Assembly: GCF_001642955.1 (NCBI RefSeq)
Contig: NZ_LWSK01000007.1
Span: 48,244-112,243, forward strand
DNA from: Rubripirellula obstinata
GTDB taxonomy: Bacteria; Planctomycetota; Planctomycetia; Pirellulales; Pirellulaceae
Reading direction: 5' to 3'
DNA: 64,000 nucleotides
The position numbers were made by a program, and so were the translations under genes. This document shows, piece by piece, positions 26,610 to 35,500 of the stretch; position 1 is the stretch's first letter; every line of letters begins with the position of its first letter. The notes beneath the pieces are model-generated. The model made no database searches and was not told where the DNA came from. It was given only the letters and a program-made list of their open reading frames with translations.

Positions 26610-27167
26610 TTACTTGACGGAGTCCCGCCAGAATTTGGGGAGTTGGGCGCGGTGGGTGTCGAGAGCTGGTTTCATGAATGGTCGCTTGGGATAGCGTCCG
26701 GGTTTGGTTTCGCCACGGCGTTGGTTCTCTTCGTCGATCAACCTGCGGGCACGGTTGGCTTGGGCGGCGGTCCGGAGTTCGATGCGGGCGAACTTGCCGG
26801 GGCGGATCGCTCGGATGGGACCGTGCTGGCCGACCCGGAAGCGGTGACGTTTGAGTCGCCGACGTTTCTTTGCCTTGCCGCCGAACTCGTGGAGGTGCCA
26901 CAGTTGGCCGGAGATTTCGTTGACTGGGCCGATGACGACGCCGGGTGTGCGACGGTCGACTTCGTAGCGGAACGAACGTCGTAGGCGACCGGTTGGCGAA
27001 CTCGGTGGGCTGCCGGGCCGTGAGGGGTTCTTGCGTTTGCGGATACTGCGATACGCGGTTTTGCGGATCGCTCCGCCGGCGTGACCGAGCGAGTTGAACG
27101 ACGCTTGGTCAACCTTTTTCTTGACGCGGTTGGCGTTGAAGCGAACCCGCGTCCGGATGTGCATCAC
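26610..27167 (-). CDS. HK97 gp10-like head-tail/tail completion protein
   Basis: 185 residues, very basic. GGAIRKTAYRSIRKRK, PGSPPSSPTGRLRRSFRYEV and the HLHEFGG signature (about residue 90) are typical of HK97 gp10/lambda gpZ-like tail completion proteins. The start codon overlaps the upstream gene's stop as ATGA. It joins heads and tails or finishes the tail top. Confidence 0.8.
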   Translation of the reverse strand: MMHIRTRVRFNANRVKKKVDQASFNSLGHAGGAIRKTAYRSIRKRKNPSRPGSPPSSPTGRLRRSFRYEVDRRTPGVVIGPVNEISGQLWHLHEFGGKAKKRRRLKRHRFRVGQHGPIRAIRPGKFARIELRTAAQANRARRLIDEENQRRGETKPGRYPKRPFMKPALDTHRAQLPKFWRDSVK

Positions 27168-27616
27168 TTGGCGAGTTCAAACGTGAGCGTCAGCAGGCTG
27201 GTGAACTGATTGAACTGCGTCCAATGTTCGGTGGAATACAGGACCGAGTTCTCGACCTTGATGCAGCGGGCGGCGACGTAGGAGTTGAGACGTTTCAAAC
27301 GGAAGTAGTCGGCGATCTCTTCGACGAAGAACACCAATGGGTCGATCTCTTTGGCGTCGCCCTTGGAGAACTTCTTTTGCACCGCGACGTCGATGGTCGC
27401 GTGGTACTTATTGGTGGCACGGTCGAGCGGCAGGTATTCGACTTCGCGAGGTACGACGGAGACTCGCAGTTCCTTCATGTCCTCGAGGTCAAAGTCGGGA
27501 ACGTACAAGCGTGCTGCGTTGATGTTTTTCTTGGACAGGTCGGCGGCGTTGATCTCGGCCACGACGCTGTCGGCGATTTGGATGACGGTGGCGGGCGTGG
27601 CGGCGGTTGCAGTCAT
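27164..27616 (-). CDS. Tail terminator-like protein
   Basis: 150 residues from ATG 27616 (MTATAATPATVIQIADSVV), which overlaps the upstream stop as ATGA. The same frame stays open upstream to 28315, but that part overlaps two good genes and is an artefact. The body alternates strands and helices: LRVSVVPREVEYLPLDR, YHATIDVAVQKKF and DPLVFFVEEIADYF, as in gpU-like tail terminators that cap the tail tube. Assigned by position and secondary-structure feel, so tentative. Confidence 0.7.
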   Translation of the reverse strand: MTATAATPATVIQIADSVVAEINAADLSKKNINAARLYVPDFDLEDMKELRVSVVPREVEYLPLDRATNKYHATIDVAVQKKFSKGDAKEIDPLVFFVEEIADYFRLKRLNSYVAARCIKVENSVLYSTEHWTQFNQFTSLLTLTFELAK

Positions 27617-27993
27617 GTGATGGTGTCGACCAGTTTGGTGTGGATGCGGAGTTTGACTCGGAAGGGATCGCTGTATCGCCACGGCGGTTCGCTGCCGATC
27701 GACATCAGCTCGTAGACGAACGTGGTGTCGCCGTCGGTTTCGAGGATGCGATCGCCGCGGCGGGGCCAGGTGCCGATCGGCGATGCCAGCAGATCTTTGG
27801 TGTTGATCAGGAAGTCGCGGACTTGGGCGCGGGTGATGACGCCTTCGCCATCGTCTTGCTCGTATTCGGACTTGCCGATGGTCGCCGGCAAGTCGACGGA
27901 GACTTCGTCGCGTTGGTACGTGACCATCCGCGAGGCGAACCGGGTCAGCTTGGCGGCGAGCCAAGACTGACCTTTGTGAAGCATGTCGCTCAT
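27613..27993 (-). CDS. Head-tail adaptor/connector-like protein
   Basis: 126 residues, with a helical N-terminus (MLHKGQSWLAAKLTRFAS) followed by beta segments (RDEVSVDLPATIGKSEY, DFLINTKDLLASPIG). ATGA overlaps on both sides tie it to the protease gene before and the terminator-like gene after. Position after the capsid genes fits a head completion protein. No diagnostic motif. Confidence 0.7.
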   Translation of the reverse strand: MSDMLHKGQSWLAAKLTRFASRMVTYQRDEVSVDLPATIGKSEYEQDDGEGVITRAQVRDFLINTKDLLASPIGTWPRRGDRILETDGDTTFVYELMSIGSEPPWRYSDPFRVKLRIHTKLVDTIT

Positions 27994-29576
27994 TTGGCGG
28001 CGGTGCGTTTTCGGGCTCGCGTTGCGACCGGTTTCGCTCGTGGCTTCGGTGCCGGCGGTTCGGTGTCGACTTCGTCATCGACGTTTGCCAAGTTGACGGC
28101 CAGGTCGTTGACGATTCGTTTGACCTTCGCTTTGGCGAACTTGCCGATGAAGTAGAGGACGAAGAACGCGACGATCGACCACGTGACGATGTCTCGCATC
28201 GACGGAAACGGCCAGAGTTCTCGCAAGCGTTCACCGGGACGACGGAGCAAGTGGTTTTCCAGTTCGCCTTGTTCACGGTTGCGGGGCAGGCTTGGGAACA
28301 GTCCACCGCCGCCACGGTCTTGCCCGTATTGTTGCGGTTGTTGTTGACGGCGATCTGGAAGCGGGCATTGTCCGTTGGGGCAATTGCCGGATGTGGTCAG
28401 GTAGCAGCCGCAGTTCTGGCAACAGCTTCCTTGGTACGCGAGTGCCGGCGGACTGGACTGCGGGCCTTCGGTGACGGAGTCTTGGTAGAGCAACATGATG
28501 TCGCGGTCGGAACCCGTTGCGGGGATGCCACTTGGCAAGCGTTGAGCGCGAATGGATTCGACATCGCGTTCGATCGCGAATGGGTCCGAGTATTTGAGAA
28601 TCACTTCGTCGGATTCGCCTTGATTCTCTTCACCGTCGGCGACTTCGGGTTTGGCATCTGGTTTCGATTCCGACGAAGGTTCGACCTTGGTGCCAAGTGG
28701 CACGGCGTCCGGCGGAGGAACGAGCAGCACCGAAGAAGTGGTTTGCTTACCGCTCAAGCCTGCCCAGACTTCTTGATGGGTCATCGCGATGCCGTAACCG
28801 TGCGTTTCACCTCGGCCGTCGAGACCGTGACCGCCCGAGTCGGTGCTTCGCCATGCGATCAAGCCGATGATTTGGGCTTCACCACCGTTGACGTCGAAGA
28901 TCGCGGAACCGGATCGGCCGCCCGCAGGCATCGGCACGAAGTGAATCGTGTCGCCACCATTGGCTTGCCGGCGGAGTGCGAAACCTTCAAAGGCGGTTGG
29001 CCATCGTCCGCTAGGGCAACCGACGCTGAAGATGTTCTGGTAGTTGAACGAGTCTTGCGAATCGGCGAGCGGGATGACCGGCGGGCGGTAGTTGCCCAGT
29101 GCCCGGCGATCGACCCGCACGACGGCGATATCGCGGTACGCTCGCGGGATGTAGGCGACCGCGACGGTTTCGGCTTCGATCGGCCGCGATTGGTGGCCTT
29201 CTTTCCAGAACTCGACTTGGACGCGATTGCCCAAGCCCGTGCCCGCGACGTGGGCGTTGGTTAGAACGTAGAGGTGCTCTTCACTTTCGCGGAACAACGT
29301 GCCGCTGCCCATCGAGTTGCCGTTGCGGATTCGCACGGTGGCTTCGCGGCAGGTGTCGTGCAAGTCGCCGGCGGATGCGACGGTGCCGAACATGCTGAGC
29401 GCGATTGCGAGCAAGATGGCTTTGGTGGATCGGATCGAATCGCCGATGATCCAGGGGGCGATGAGAATGGTTGCCAACAGCTTGACCTCGAACGGCAGCA
29501 AGAGAACGAGAACGACACCGCCGGCTGCCGCCCAGAAGCGTCGCGATTCAAAGAGGGTTTTGAGTTTGTCTTCCAT
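27990..29576 (-). CDS. Membrane-anchored trypsin-like serine protease in the head-tail operon
   Basis: 528 residues. Two N-terminal membrane segments (residues 13-45 and 53-70, the second like a signal peptide ending ASAG), then a chymotrypsin-fold protease with a full triad: His109 in LTNAHV, Asp149 in RDIAVVRV, Ser222 in GGRSGSA. After an acidic linker comes a Cys-rich patch, CCQNCGCYLTTSGNCPNGQC, a Gln/Arg-rich stretch, and a third membrane segment near residue 480 before a basic tail. HtrA-like in the catalytic half but with no PDZ domain. ATGA overlap with the adaptor gene and about 15 bases after the DUF2190 gene place it firmly in the structural operon. A membrane protease here is unusual; it might act in maturation, entry or lysis. 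Confidence 0.9.
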   Translation of the reverse strand: MEDKLKTLFESRRFWAAAGGVVLVLLLPFEVKLLATILIAPWIIGDSIRSTKAILLAIALSMFGTVASAGDLHDTCREATVRIRNGNSMGSGTLFRESEEHLYVLTNAHVAGTGLGNRVQVEFWKEGHQSRPIEAETVAVAYIPRAYRDIAVVRVDRRALGNYRPPVIPLADSQDSFNYQNIFSVGCPSGRWPTAFEGFALRRQANGGDTIHFVPMPAGGRSGSAIFDVNGGEAQIIGLIAWRSTDSGGHGLDGRGETHGYGIAMTHQEVWAGLSGKQTTSSVLLVPPPDAVPLGTKVEPSSESKPDAKPEVADGEENQGESDEVILKYSDPFAIERDVESIRAQRLPSGIPATGSDRDIMLLYQDSVTEGPQSSPPALAYQGSCCQNCGCYLTTSGNCPNGQCPLPDRRQQQPQQYGQDRGGGGLFPSLPRNREQGELENHLLRRPGERLRELWPFPSMRDIVTWSIVAFFVLYFIGKFAKAKVKRIVNDLAVNLANVDDEVDTEPPAPKPRAKPVATRARKRTAAK

Positions 29577-29591
29577 GACGGCGACACTTCC

Positions 29592-29942
29592 TTATTGTTT
29601 GAGACGAACGAGAACTCGCAGCGTGCTCGGCGGTGCGTCTTCGACGGCGATGCCGATCATCGAATGCTCGTAAGCGTTCTTGATGACGTGGTGACTGATC
29701 TTGGACCAGTAAAGAATCGTGCCGGCCGGGATGTTGGTCGTCGGGTCTTTGACGAGATTGAAGACGCCGGCGACCGTGATGCTGCCGCGTGAGTTCGGAC
29801 AGATGCCGAACTTAGCGACGCCGACCAGCTTGCCGAGCACGACGACGTTGCCGGCCGGGATTTCAGCTTCGGTAACAATCGGGATCGTCACGCCCTCGTG
29901 GACGAACGTCGCCCCGATGGGTGCGATGATGGGATTGCTCAC
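29592..29942 (-). CDS. DUF2190-type capsid-associated protein, copy A
   Basis: 116 residues. PAGNVVVLGKLVGVAKFG and GSITVAGVFNLVKDP followed by AGTILYWSK and a closing ALRVLVRL-like strand (LRVLVRLKQ) match the DUF2190 pattern seen directly after phage capsid genes, where it is thought to decorate the head. It is paralogous to the gene upstream. Confidence 0.85.
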   Translation of the reverse strand: MSNPIIAPIGATFVHEGVTIPIVTEAEIPAGNVVVLGKLVGVAKFGICPNSRGSITVAGVFNLVKDPTTNIPAGTILYWSKISHHVIKNAYEHSMIGIAVEDAPPSTLRVLVRLKQ

Positions 29943-29951
29943 GGCGGTTCA

Positions 29952-30281
29952 TCACTGGCTCAGGCGAACGCGGACGACGTTGTCGGTTGGCTCGGCATCG
30001 TCGACGACTTTGCCGAGGAGAACGCTGCCATCGGGGACTTCGGTGACGATGCCGTCATCGGTCGCGTAGACCTTTTGGCCGGCTGTGTAGGTTTCGGCGT
30101 CGGCGGGATCCTTCGGAAAGTCAAAGACGCCTTCGACTGCGATCGAACCGAGCGTGTCCGCTTTGAGGTCACGTTTCGTGACGCCAACCAGGTCGCCTTG
30201 GATGACGAGGGAACCGACGGGCACGTCAACGTCAGGCGTGAAGTCGACTTGTTTGCCGTCGTGGATGTATTGAGCTTGCAT
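29952..30281 (-). CDS. DUF2190-type capsid-associated protein, copy B
   Basis: 109 residues, the same layout as copy A: VPVGSLVIQGDLVGVTKRD, LGSIAVEGVFDFPKDP, AGQKVYATDDG and NVVRVRLSQ. Ten bases separate the two genes. Tandem copies directly after the major capsid suggest two head decoration proteins. Confidence 0.87.
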   Translation of the reverse strand: MQAQYIHDGKQVDFTPDVDVPVGSLVIQGDLVGVTKRDLKADTLGSIAVEGVFDFPKDPADAETYTAGQKVYATDDGIVTEVPDGSVLLGKVVDDAEPTDNVVRVRLSQ

Positions 30282-30330
30282 GGGTCTCGTTGTTTACGGT
30301 TGAGGAAGATGGTCAAAGGTCAGCCCGCGA

Positions 30331-32373
30331 TCACTCGCCGGCGACTTTCACGGCGGCGCGGTGGTCTTGCGAGTTCACACCGAAGTCGATGTAAGAGCGG
30401 AAGCCCATGCCAAGCGTGTTCGGCGGCATTTCGACTCGTTCGATGATCGGCGTGCGACGACCGTTGAGGAACACGATCTCGAACGCTGGCAGCACGTTCG
30501 GGTTGGCGAACAAATACCACGCGGCAGCGCTGGCACCGGGGTAGTACGAATCCGACAGGTGCGGCGTGCTGATGATGCGGTACTTGTTGCGGTGCGGATT
30601 ATCGACCGGGATCTTGGTGGGCGATCCTTGCGCGTCGATCATCAACTGGGACGACCCCATCAACAGTTCGGCTTCGGTTTCCAGTTCCACTGGCACGACC
30701 AAGTACTCGGGCCGAATGTTGATCGGCTTTTGGTCCTTGGGTTTGCCGCCAGGGCCGGCCTTCTGTTTTCGGAAGGTGGTCTTTGCGACGGTCAATGCGT
30801 CGGGACCGAACTTGGTGTCGGCACCTTGCAGCAAGTTGGCGTTCGACGATGAGAAGAAACCAGCGTTCTTGAGCAAGAGTGTGAAGAACAGATCGTCGAT
30901 GGACTCGGCACCCGAGCGTCCCATTTGACGCGGGATGTCCATGAACGCCGACAGGTCATCGTTAATGATGTCGTGACGGGTCAGCGTAAGGATCTGACCG
31001 TACGTGTCGGCCTTGTTGCTGTATTTCTGTTCCGACAGCTTTCCGTGTTTCAGTTCGCCGTCGGGAGCGACTTGTTCAAAGCCGCCGGTTCCGAGCAAGC
31101 GATAGCGGGCCACTTCCTTGAAGTCCGTGACCGTGCCGACACTGCACAGATCGAACGCGGCGATCGGTGTGTTTTGGTAGGCCGCCAAGAGCGTTTTGTT
31201 CATGACGTTTTCCATGATGCTGGGGAGGCTCATGGAACTGAAGCCGGCGCGGATTGTTGCCGTTCCGTCGCCGAACACTCGTGGGACGTCGATGCCTTCG
31301 CTGCGGGCACACTCGGCGACGAGTTCACGCAAGCCGATGTGCCGGAACGGGTCGGCGGCGTTGAGTGTCTTCTCGCCGTAACTGGCAAGCAGAACCTTTT
31401 CTTCGATGCCAACGGACAAACACGCGGCGGCTTCGAGGACTTCGCGAGAATAACGAGGTTGGTTTTGCGTTTGCTCGGGAGCCTTGGGGCGTTCGCTTCG
31501 CAGCACGGCGAGTTCCGTTTTGGTGGTGGACCAGCCTTGCTCGATCGCGTCGGCTTCGATGTCGGGATGGTTTTCGGCACACAGCTTGCGAATGCCGGCG
31601 ATTCGTCGTGACTCGGCCGCGGCTTGAGCACGCATTTCCTCGACCGGCGAAGGTTCCTTGGTCGCAGGCTTCGTTTCGGTTTTGGGTTTCGTGTTCATGT
31701 TCAAACTTGCGTTGACGGGTTCGAGGTCGTCGGTGGGATCGGTGTCGGTTTCTTCTGGCTCATCGCCGGGGTCTTCGATGTCGGCGTAGTTGCCGGCGGC
31801 CACTCGGGCTTCGGTGTTGTCGTCGGCACCGAGAGCGACGAAGGAGACTTCGCCGAGCGTTGACTTGCGGGCGATGTAGATCGGGCCTTTTTGTTCGCGA
31901 CCGTTGGCTTGTGCAGTTTTGCCTTCGGGGATGAAGACAACCTTGTCGGCACTCGCACCGAGCGATGCCTGCCACGGGAATCCGTTCTCGCTGGTCGCGA
32001 TGACTTCTTGCGCGGTCGTTCCAACGCCCGAGATCACGCCGGCGACAACGAGTGATTTGTCGTTGATCGTGATGTCGTCGGTGTGGCCGACGATGCTGCC
32101 ACGATCGTGGTCCTTCAAGATCGGTCGTGACTTGCGCGTCACTCGCATGCCGGCGAGGTCAACGACAACCGGGTAAGGCCAACCACCCAATCGCATCGCG
32201 CCGCCGGTGTAGGCAGTCATGCTGAACTTGCGAAGCGCGGGTTTGTCTTCGCCGGCTTCTTCGGCGGCGGCCAGTTGAATCGTCGCGGCGTCATCGCAAA
32301 CGATACGAAGGCTGCTGGGGACCGATTCGGCTTCGGCTTCAATCGGCTTGTTGGCTTTGAGACTCTTCGGCAT
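30331..32373 (-). CDS. Prohead protease/major capsid protein fusion
   Basis: 680 residues. The first 200 are protease-like: RKFSMTAYTGGAMRLGGW, PILKDHDRGSIVGHTDDI (with the likely catalytic His) and YIARKSTLGEVSFVALGADD (Ser). A linker of Pro/Glu/Lys-rich coiled coil (about 215-290) acts as the scaffold. The rest is a gpT/HK97-like major capsid: VFGDGTATIRAGFSSMSLPSIMEN, LTRHDIINDDLSAFMDIPR and VPVELETEAELLMGSSQ. Protease, scaffold and capsid in one chain are known in some phages. It starts inside the portal gene (35-base overlap). Processing would release about 390-residue capsid subunits. Confidence 0.93.
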   Translation of the reverse strand: MPKSLKANKPIEAEAESVPSSLRIVCDDAATIQLAAAEEAGEDKPALRKFSMTAYTGGAMRLGGWPYPVVVDLAGMRVTRKSRPILKDHDRGSIVGHTDDITINDKSLVVAGVISGVGTTAQEVIATSENGFPWQASLGASADKVVFIPEGKTAQANGREQKGPIYIARKSTLGEVSFVALGADDNTEARVAAGNYADIEDPGDEPEETDTDPTDDLEPVNASLNMNTKPKTETKPATKEPSPVEEMRAQAAAESRRIAGIRKLCAENHPDIEADAIEQGWSTTKTELAVLRSERPKAPEQTQNQPRYSREVLEAAACLSVGIEEKVLLASYGEKTLNAADPFRHIGLRELVAECARSEGIDVPRVFGDGTATIRAGFSSMSLPSIMENVMNKTLLAAYQNTPIAAFDLCSVGTVTDFKEVARYRLLGTGGFEQVAPDGELKHGKLSEQKYSNKADTYGQILTLTRHDIINDDLSAFMDIPRQMGRSGAESIDDLFFTLLLKNAGFFSSSNANLLQGADTKFGPDALTVAKTTFRKQKAGPGGKPKDQKPINIRPEYLVVPVELETEAELLMGSSQLMIDAQGSPTKIPVDNPHRNKYRIISTPHLSDSYYPGASAAAWYLFANPNVLPAFEIVFLNGRRTPIIERVEMPPNTLGMGFRSYIDFGVNSQDHRAAVKVAGE

Positions 32374-33838
32374 TGTCTTCCGTGACCTCGGTTTCGGGGG
32401 ATGAATCAGATTCGTCGGACTCGATCGTCAGACCGAGGTCACGCATCAGTGCGAGTTCTTTCGCACGTTGTTTAAGTTCCGTCTCCCAGTCACGCCCCTG
32501 CCGCGCGAATTCGATGGCCAGAGTTGTCGTATGACTGGCGAGACGGATCTTTTGGGCGTTGGCTTCTTTGGCGGGATCCACGTGCTCGTGGCCATCCCAA
32601 AACCATTGATGCTCGAAGGTGCTGTCGAGCGTGCGAAGCGAGTTGGGCAGATAGCCCTCGATAAGAATGGCTTCGCGGAGCCAAGCGGTCAGGATTCGAT
32701 CCAAGACAACGCGAGCAAGTTGAGTTTGCTCAACGCGGATCGACTTGAAGTAGGTTTGGTGGTCTAAACGGCCGCTGGCATAGTTGTAGCCCGATGAATT
32801 GCCGGCGGCGACATTGAAGGGCATGTTCAAACAACGAGCGATCTCGTTGAGGATTTCTTTCTTGAACTCGGCGTAGGTGGTCGCCGGTTGCTCGCTCTTC
32901 ATTTGCGCCATCTTCCAGCCGCCGGGCATGGTGAGCAGCATTCGCTTCTCAAGTTCGATCGGCTCGAAAGGTTCGGCGGAATCGGCTTCGCCGTTTGCCG
33001 GCGCGTCGGTGTAGAGGATGCCGGCGAACTCGGCGGCCGTTTCCGCGGCAGCGAGCACCGCGAGCGTGAAGCGACGTAGTTGTGCAAACAGCGGCAACGC
33101 CGGCGTGATGTCCGGGACGCCTCGAATCTGACCCGGTCGATCGCAGCGGAAGTAGTGCAGCACCGCGGCGGCCGGCACGGTGTTGTATTCTTCCTCGTAG
33201 GCGAAGAAGTCATCACCGGGGTGATGACGAAGCACGTCATAGCTGGTCGGATTGCCGTCGGCGTCGAAGCGGATGCCGTCGATGTAGCGTGCGGAGTCGT
33301 TCGCGAGTGTCGGCGACGCCACTTGGTCGGCTTCGATCAAACGAAGATCAAGATTGACCGGCGTATTGAGCCGTTCGTTGCTGGTCAGCAAACCGAACGA
33401 TTCACCATCAGCGACACGAGCCAACCGCATCGTTCGCAGTTTTTCGGCCAGACCGATTGCTTCGCACCAAGCGAAGAATTCCGCTTCGACAAATCGGTTC
33501 GCGGCGTCGTCGGCAGTCAGCATTTGCAAACGCGGGCCGGTTCCGACCACGTCATTGGCAAGCGTCAGTGTGATCCCGCGAGCGTAACTGTTGTTGGCGA
33601 CTTCGTAACGCGATCGGTTGCGAAGCGTACGACGAACCTCGGGGCTGTTCGCAGACGAGGCCGACAAACCATCGGCCCGCGACCAGTGCTTCATGTTGTC
33701 GAGCGTCGTGTTTGCCGCGTCGTACTTCGCTCGCAGTCGTGAGAAAAAGGGCTGCCGGGGCGAGCGTCCAGAGGCGTTCGGAGGAAGGTGACTCCGCCCG
33801 CGCAATTGCTCGATTATCCCTGACAAACGTTTCAGCAT
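32339..33838 (-). CDS. Phage portal protein (lambda gpB-like)
   Basis: 499 residues. DNMKHWSRADGLSASSANSPEVRRTLRNRSRYEVANNSYARGI is cut here to its key parts, RNRSRYEVANNSYARG and VGTGPRLQ, the signature entry of lambda-type portals. FDADGNPTSYDVLRHHPGD, RPGQIRGVPDITPAL and LNMPFNVAAGNSSGYNYASGR follow in order. The ring forms the DNA entry vertex and joins terminase and head-tail connector. It is upstream of the capsid fusion and overlaps it by 35 bases. Confidence 0.95.
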   Translation of the reverse strand: MLKRLSGIIEQLRGRSHLPPNASGRSPRQPFFSRLRAKYDAANTTLDNMKHWSRADGLSASSANSPEVRRTLRNRSRYEVANNSYARGITLTLANDVVGTGPRLQMLTADDAANRFVEAEFFAWCEAIGLAEKLRTMRLARVADGESFGLLTSNERLNTPVNLDLRLIEADQVASPTLANDSARYIDGIRFDADGNPTSYDVLRHHPGDDFFAYEEEYNTVPAAAVLHYFRCDRPGQIRGVPDITPALPLFAQLRRFTLAVLAAAETAAEFAGILYTDAPANGEADSAEPFEPIELEKRMLLTMPGGWKMAQMKSEQPATTYAEFKKEILNEIARCLNMPFNVAAGNSSGYNYASGRLDHQTYFKSIRVEQTQLARVVLDRILTAWLREAILIEGYLPNSLRTLDSTFEHQWFWDGHEHVDPAKEANAQKIRLASHTTTLAIEFARQGRDWETELKQRAKELALMRDLGLTIESDESDSSPETEVTEDNAEESQSQQAD

Positions 33839-33901
33839 CCGTGCTGTTCCTGTTGCCGTCCCCGGCAGCCCTATGGTCGTGGTGTTGAGTTGAAATAAAA
33901 A

Positions 33902-34099
33902 TCAGCCAGCTGACGGCGGCACGATCTTATTGAAGCGAAGTCCGCGGTGCGGTTTGGCAACGGCCTTCTTGCCGGCGAGATGTTTGTCGGCGGCGATCTG
34001 GTCGGTCAGCTTGTGCTGTTCAACGCTGCCGGCATCCCCTGACGCCTTCGCCGGCCCTGCTGCGTTCTCGCGAATCTCGTCTTCGAGGTCGTCTGGCAT
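33902..34099 (-). CDS. Small protein at the gpW position
   Basis: 65 residues: MPDDLEDEIRENAAGPAKAS then GDAGSVEQHKLTDQIAADKH and GLRFNKIVPPSAG. This pattern (an acidic helix, Q-x-x-L-x-D-x-I, a basic end with RFNK/TKLVPP) is common next to lambda-type portals, where it is usually annotated as hypothetical and sits where gpW does. Probably a head completion protein. Confidence 0.8.
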   Translation of the reverse strand: MPDDLEDEIRENAAGPAKASGDAGSVEQHKLTDQIAADKHLAGKKAVAKPHRGLRFNKIVPPSAG

Positions 34100-34299
34100 C
34101 GTTTTTCGCCGCGTGTGGACCGTGCTTCTCTGTTAGTCACATAATCCGTTCGACGAAAACTCTGCGCAGCGAGGAAGAAGGATTCCGGTCTGCAAGATCA
34201 CGAAGAGACGTTTTTCGCCTGCATTTACCGGCGTAAGCGAAGGGGAAAAGATTTCTAAAATCTTTTGCGAAGCCTTTCCGCTTCAAGAGGCTCTGGTTG

Positions 34300-35109
34300 A
34301 TGGTGGACCCAACCACTCTTCAAATCTATATGCCTCGAGCCATCGCCATGAACGCTATCGCCAAGACTGACAAGAGTCGCCCCGCTAAATTTTGTTTGTG
34401 GGGACTGATCGGATCCGTCATTCTTGGCGCGGTCCTCGGCATCGTGTTCATCCTCCGAGATACTTGGGGATGGTTCGAGGTGCAGGTGATGTTAACCACC
34501 GTCATCGTCGCCGTGACCAGTCTTTGTGGATTGGCCTGCGACCTGTCGCGGACACCACGCGGGCGAAACGTGCTGCCGAAGGCGGGGCTGGGTCTCGCGA
34601 TCGTGACCGCGGCGATGATGCTTGTCGGAATTTGGGGCGATGTTGATTCAGAGGTCTATTGGAAGACCGCCGCATGCGTTTCGATTATCGGCGTTTCGGT
34701 CGTCCACGTTTGCTTGCTGTCGATCGCGAAGCTGGCCAAACGTTTTCAGTGGATTCATTTCATCGGCAGTCAAGTCGTGTTCGGCTTTGCGTTGTTGCTC
34801 TGTGCGGTCATCACCGGCGAGATTGATTCCAAAGAAGTTTGGCGTTTGATTGCGGCGACTTCGATTGTGATCGGTTCGTTCAGTTTGACGGTGCCGATTC
34901 TGCATCGGATCAGCAAGTTGGATCACCGAGGCGAGGATTTGTCGTCGCCGATCGAGGCACGCAACCTGGCGGCAATCGACGAAGAGATCGCTTCGCTGCA
35001 AACACGCATTGGCCAGCTTCAAAAAGTTCGATCTGGCCTCGTGTCGAATGGTCATCAAGATCCGTTGCCGACCGATGTCGCTGCGAAGGTTGCGGTTCTA
35101 GCGAATTGA
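34300..35109 (+). CDS. Membrane protein with a C-terminal coiled coil
   Basis: 269 residues from ATG 34300, preceded by AGAGG; a later ATG at 34348 is also possible. About six hydrophobic segments (LWGLIGSVILGAVLGIVFI, VQVMLTTVIVAVTSLCGLA, GLGLAIVTAAMMLVGIW and others) are followed by a soluble helix, AAIDEEIASLQTRIGQLQKV. No family recognised. It lies on the plus strand between terminase and portal genes of the minus strand, so it is cargo, expressed on its own. Confidence 0.75.
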   Translation: MVDPTTLQIYMPRAIAMNAIAKTDKSRPAKFCLWGLIGSVILGAVLGIVFILRDTWGWFEVQVMLTTVIVAVTSLCGLACDLSRTPRGRNVLPKAGLGLAIVTAAMMLVGIWGDVDSEVYWKTAACVSIIGVSVVHVCLLSIAKLAKRFQWIHFIGSQVVFGFALLLCAVITGEIDSKEVWRLIAATSIVIGSFSLTVPILHRISKLDHRGEDLSSPIEARNLAAIDEEIASLQTRIGQLQKVRSGLVSNGHQDPLPTDVAAKVAVLAN

Positions 35110-35167
35110 GGGTCAACTTTGAGGCAGCACAACTTAAGCGACCAAAATGAAAGGAAGCCTGCCCAAG

Positions 35168-35461
35168 ATGAAAGTGATTGTTGATTTATGTGTCGTCCCG
35201 ATGGGCGTTGGTGTCTCGGTCAGAAAGTACGTCACCGAATGCCAGAAGGTGTTGCAGGAAGCAGGGCTACATCACCAACTTCACGCCTACGGTACCAACA
35301 TCGAAGGCGAGTGGGACGACGTGTTCGCTGCCGTCAAGCAATGCCACGAACGAGTCCACGCGATGGGAGCACCGCGAATCACGACGAGCATCAAAGTCGG
35401 GACGCGGACGGATCGTGAACAGTCGATGCAGGACAAGATCGACAGCGTTGCGAGGAAGTGA
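35168..35461 (+). CDS. MTH1187-family thiamine-binding protein
   Basis: 97 residues from ATG 35168, with AGGAAG ten bases upstream. MKVIVDLCVVPMGVGVSVRKYV, LHAYGTNIEGEWDDVFAAVKQC and the close MGAPRITTSIKVGTRTD match the small ferredoxin-like thiamine-binding family (MTH1187/YkoF-like). Found 58 bases after the membrane protein gene on the same strand; the pair may form one cargo unit. Confidence 0.9.
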   Translation: MKVIVDLCVVPMGVGVSVRKYVTECQKVLQEAGLHHQLHAYGTNIEGEWDDVFAAVKQCHERVHAMGAPRITTSIKVGTRTDREQSMQDKIDSVARK

Positions 35462-35500
35462 CGGTAGACGCACACGCAATCCGATTCCGTTCGGAGGTGT

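Noticed and set aside
27164..28315. A 383-codon minus-strand ORF
   Set aside because: Only its last 150 codons look like protein; the rest overlaps the protease and adaptor genes in another frame and has Arg/Ser-rich shadow composition. The ATGA start at 27616 is the real one.
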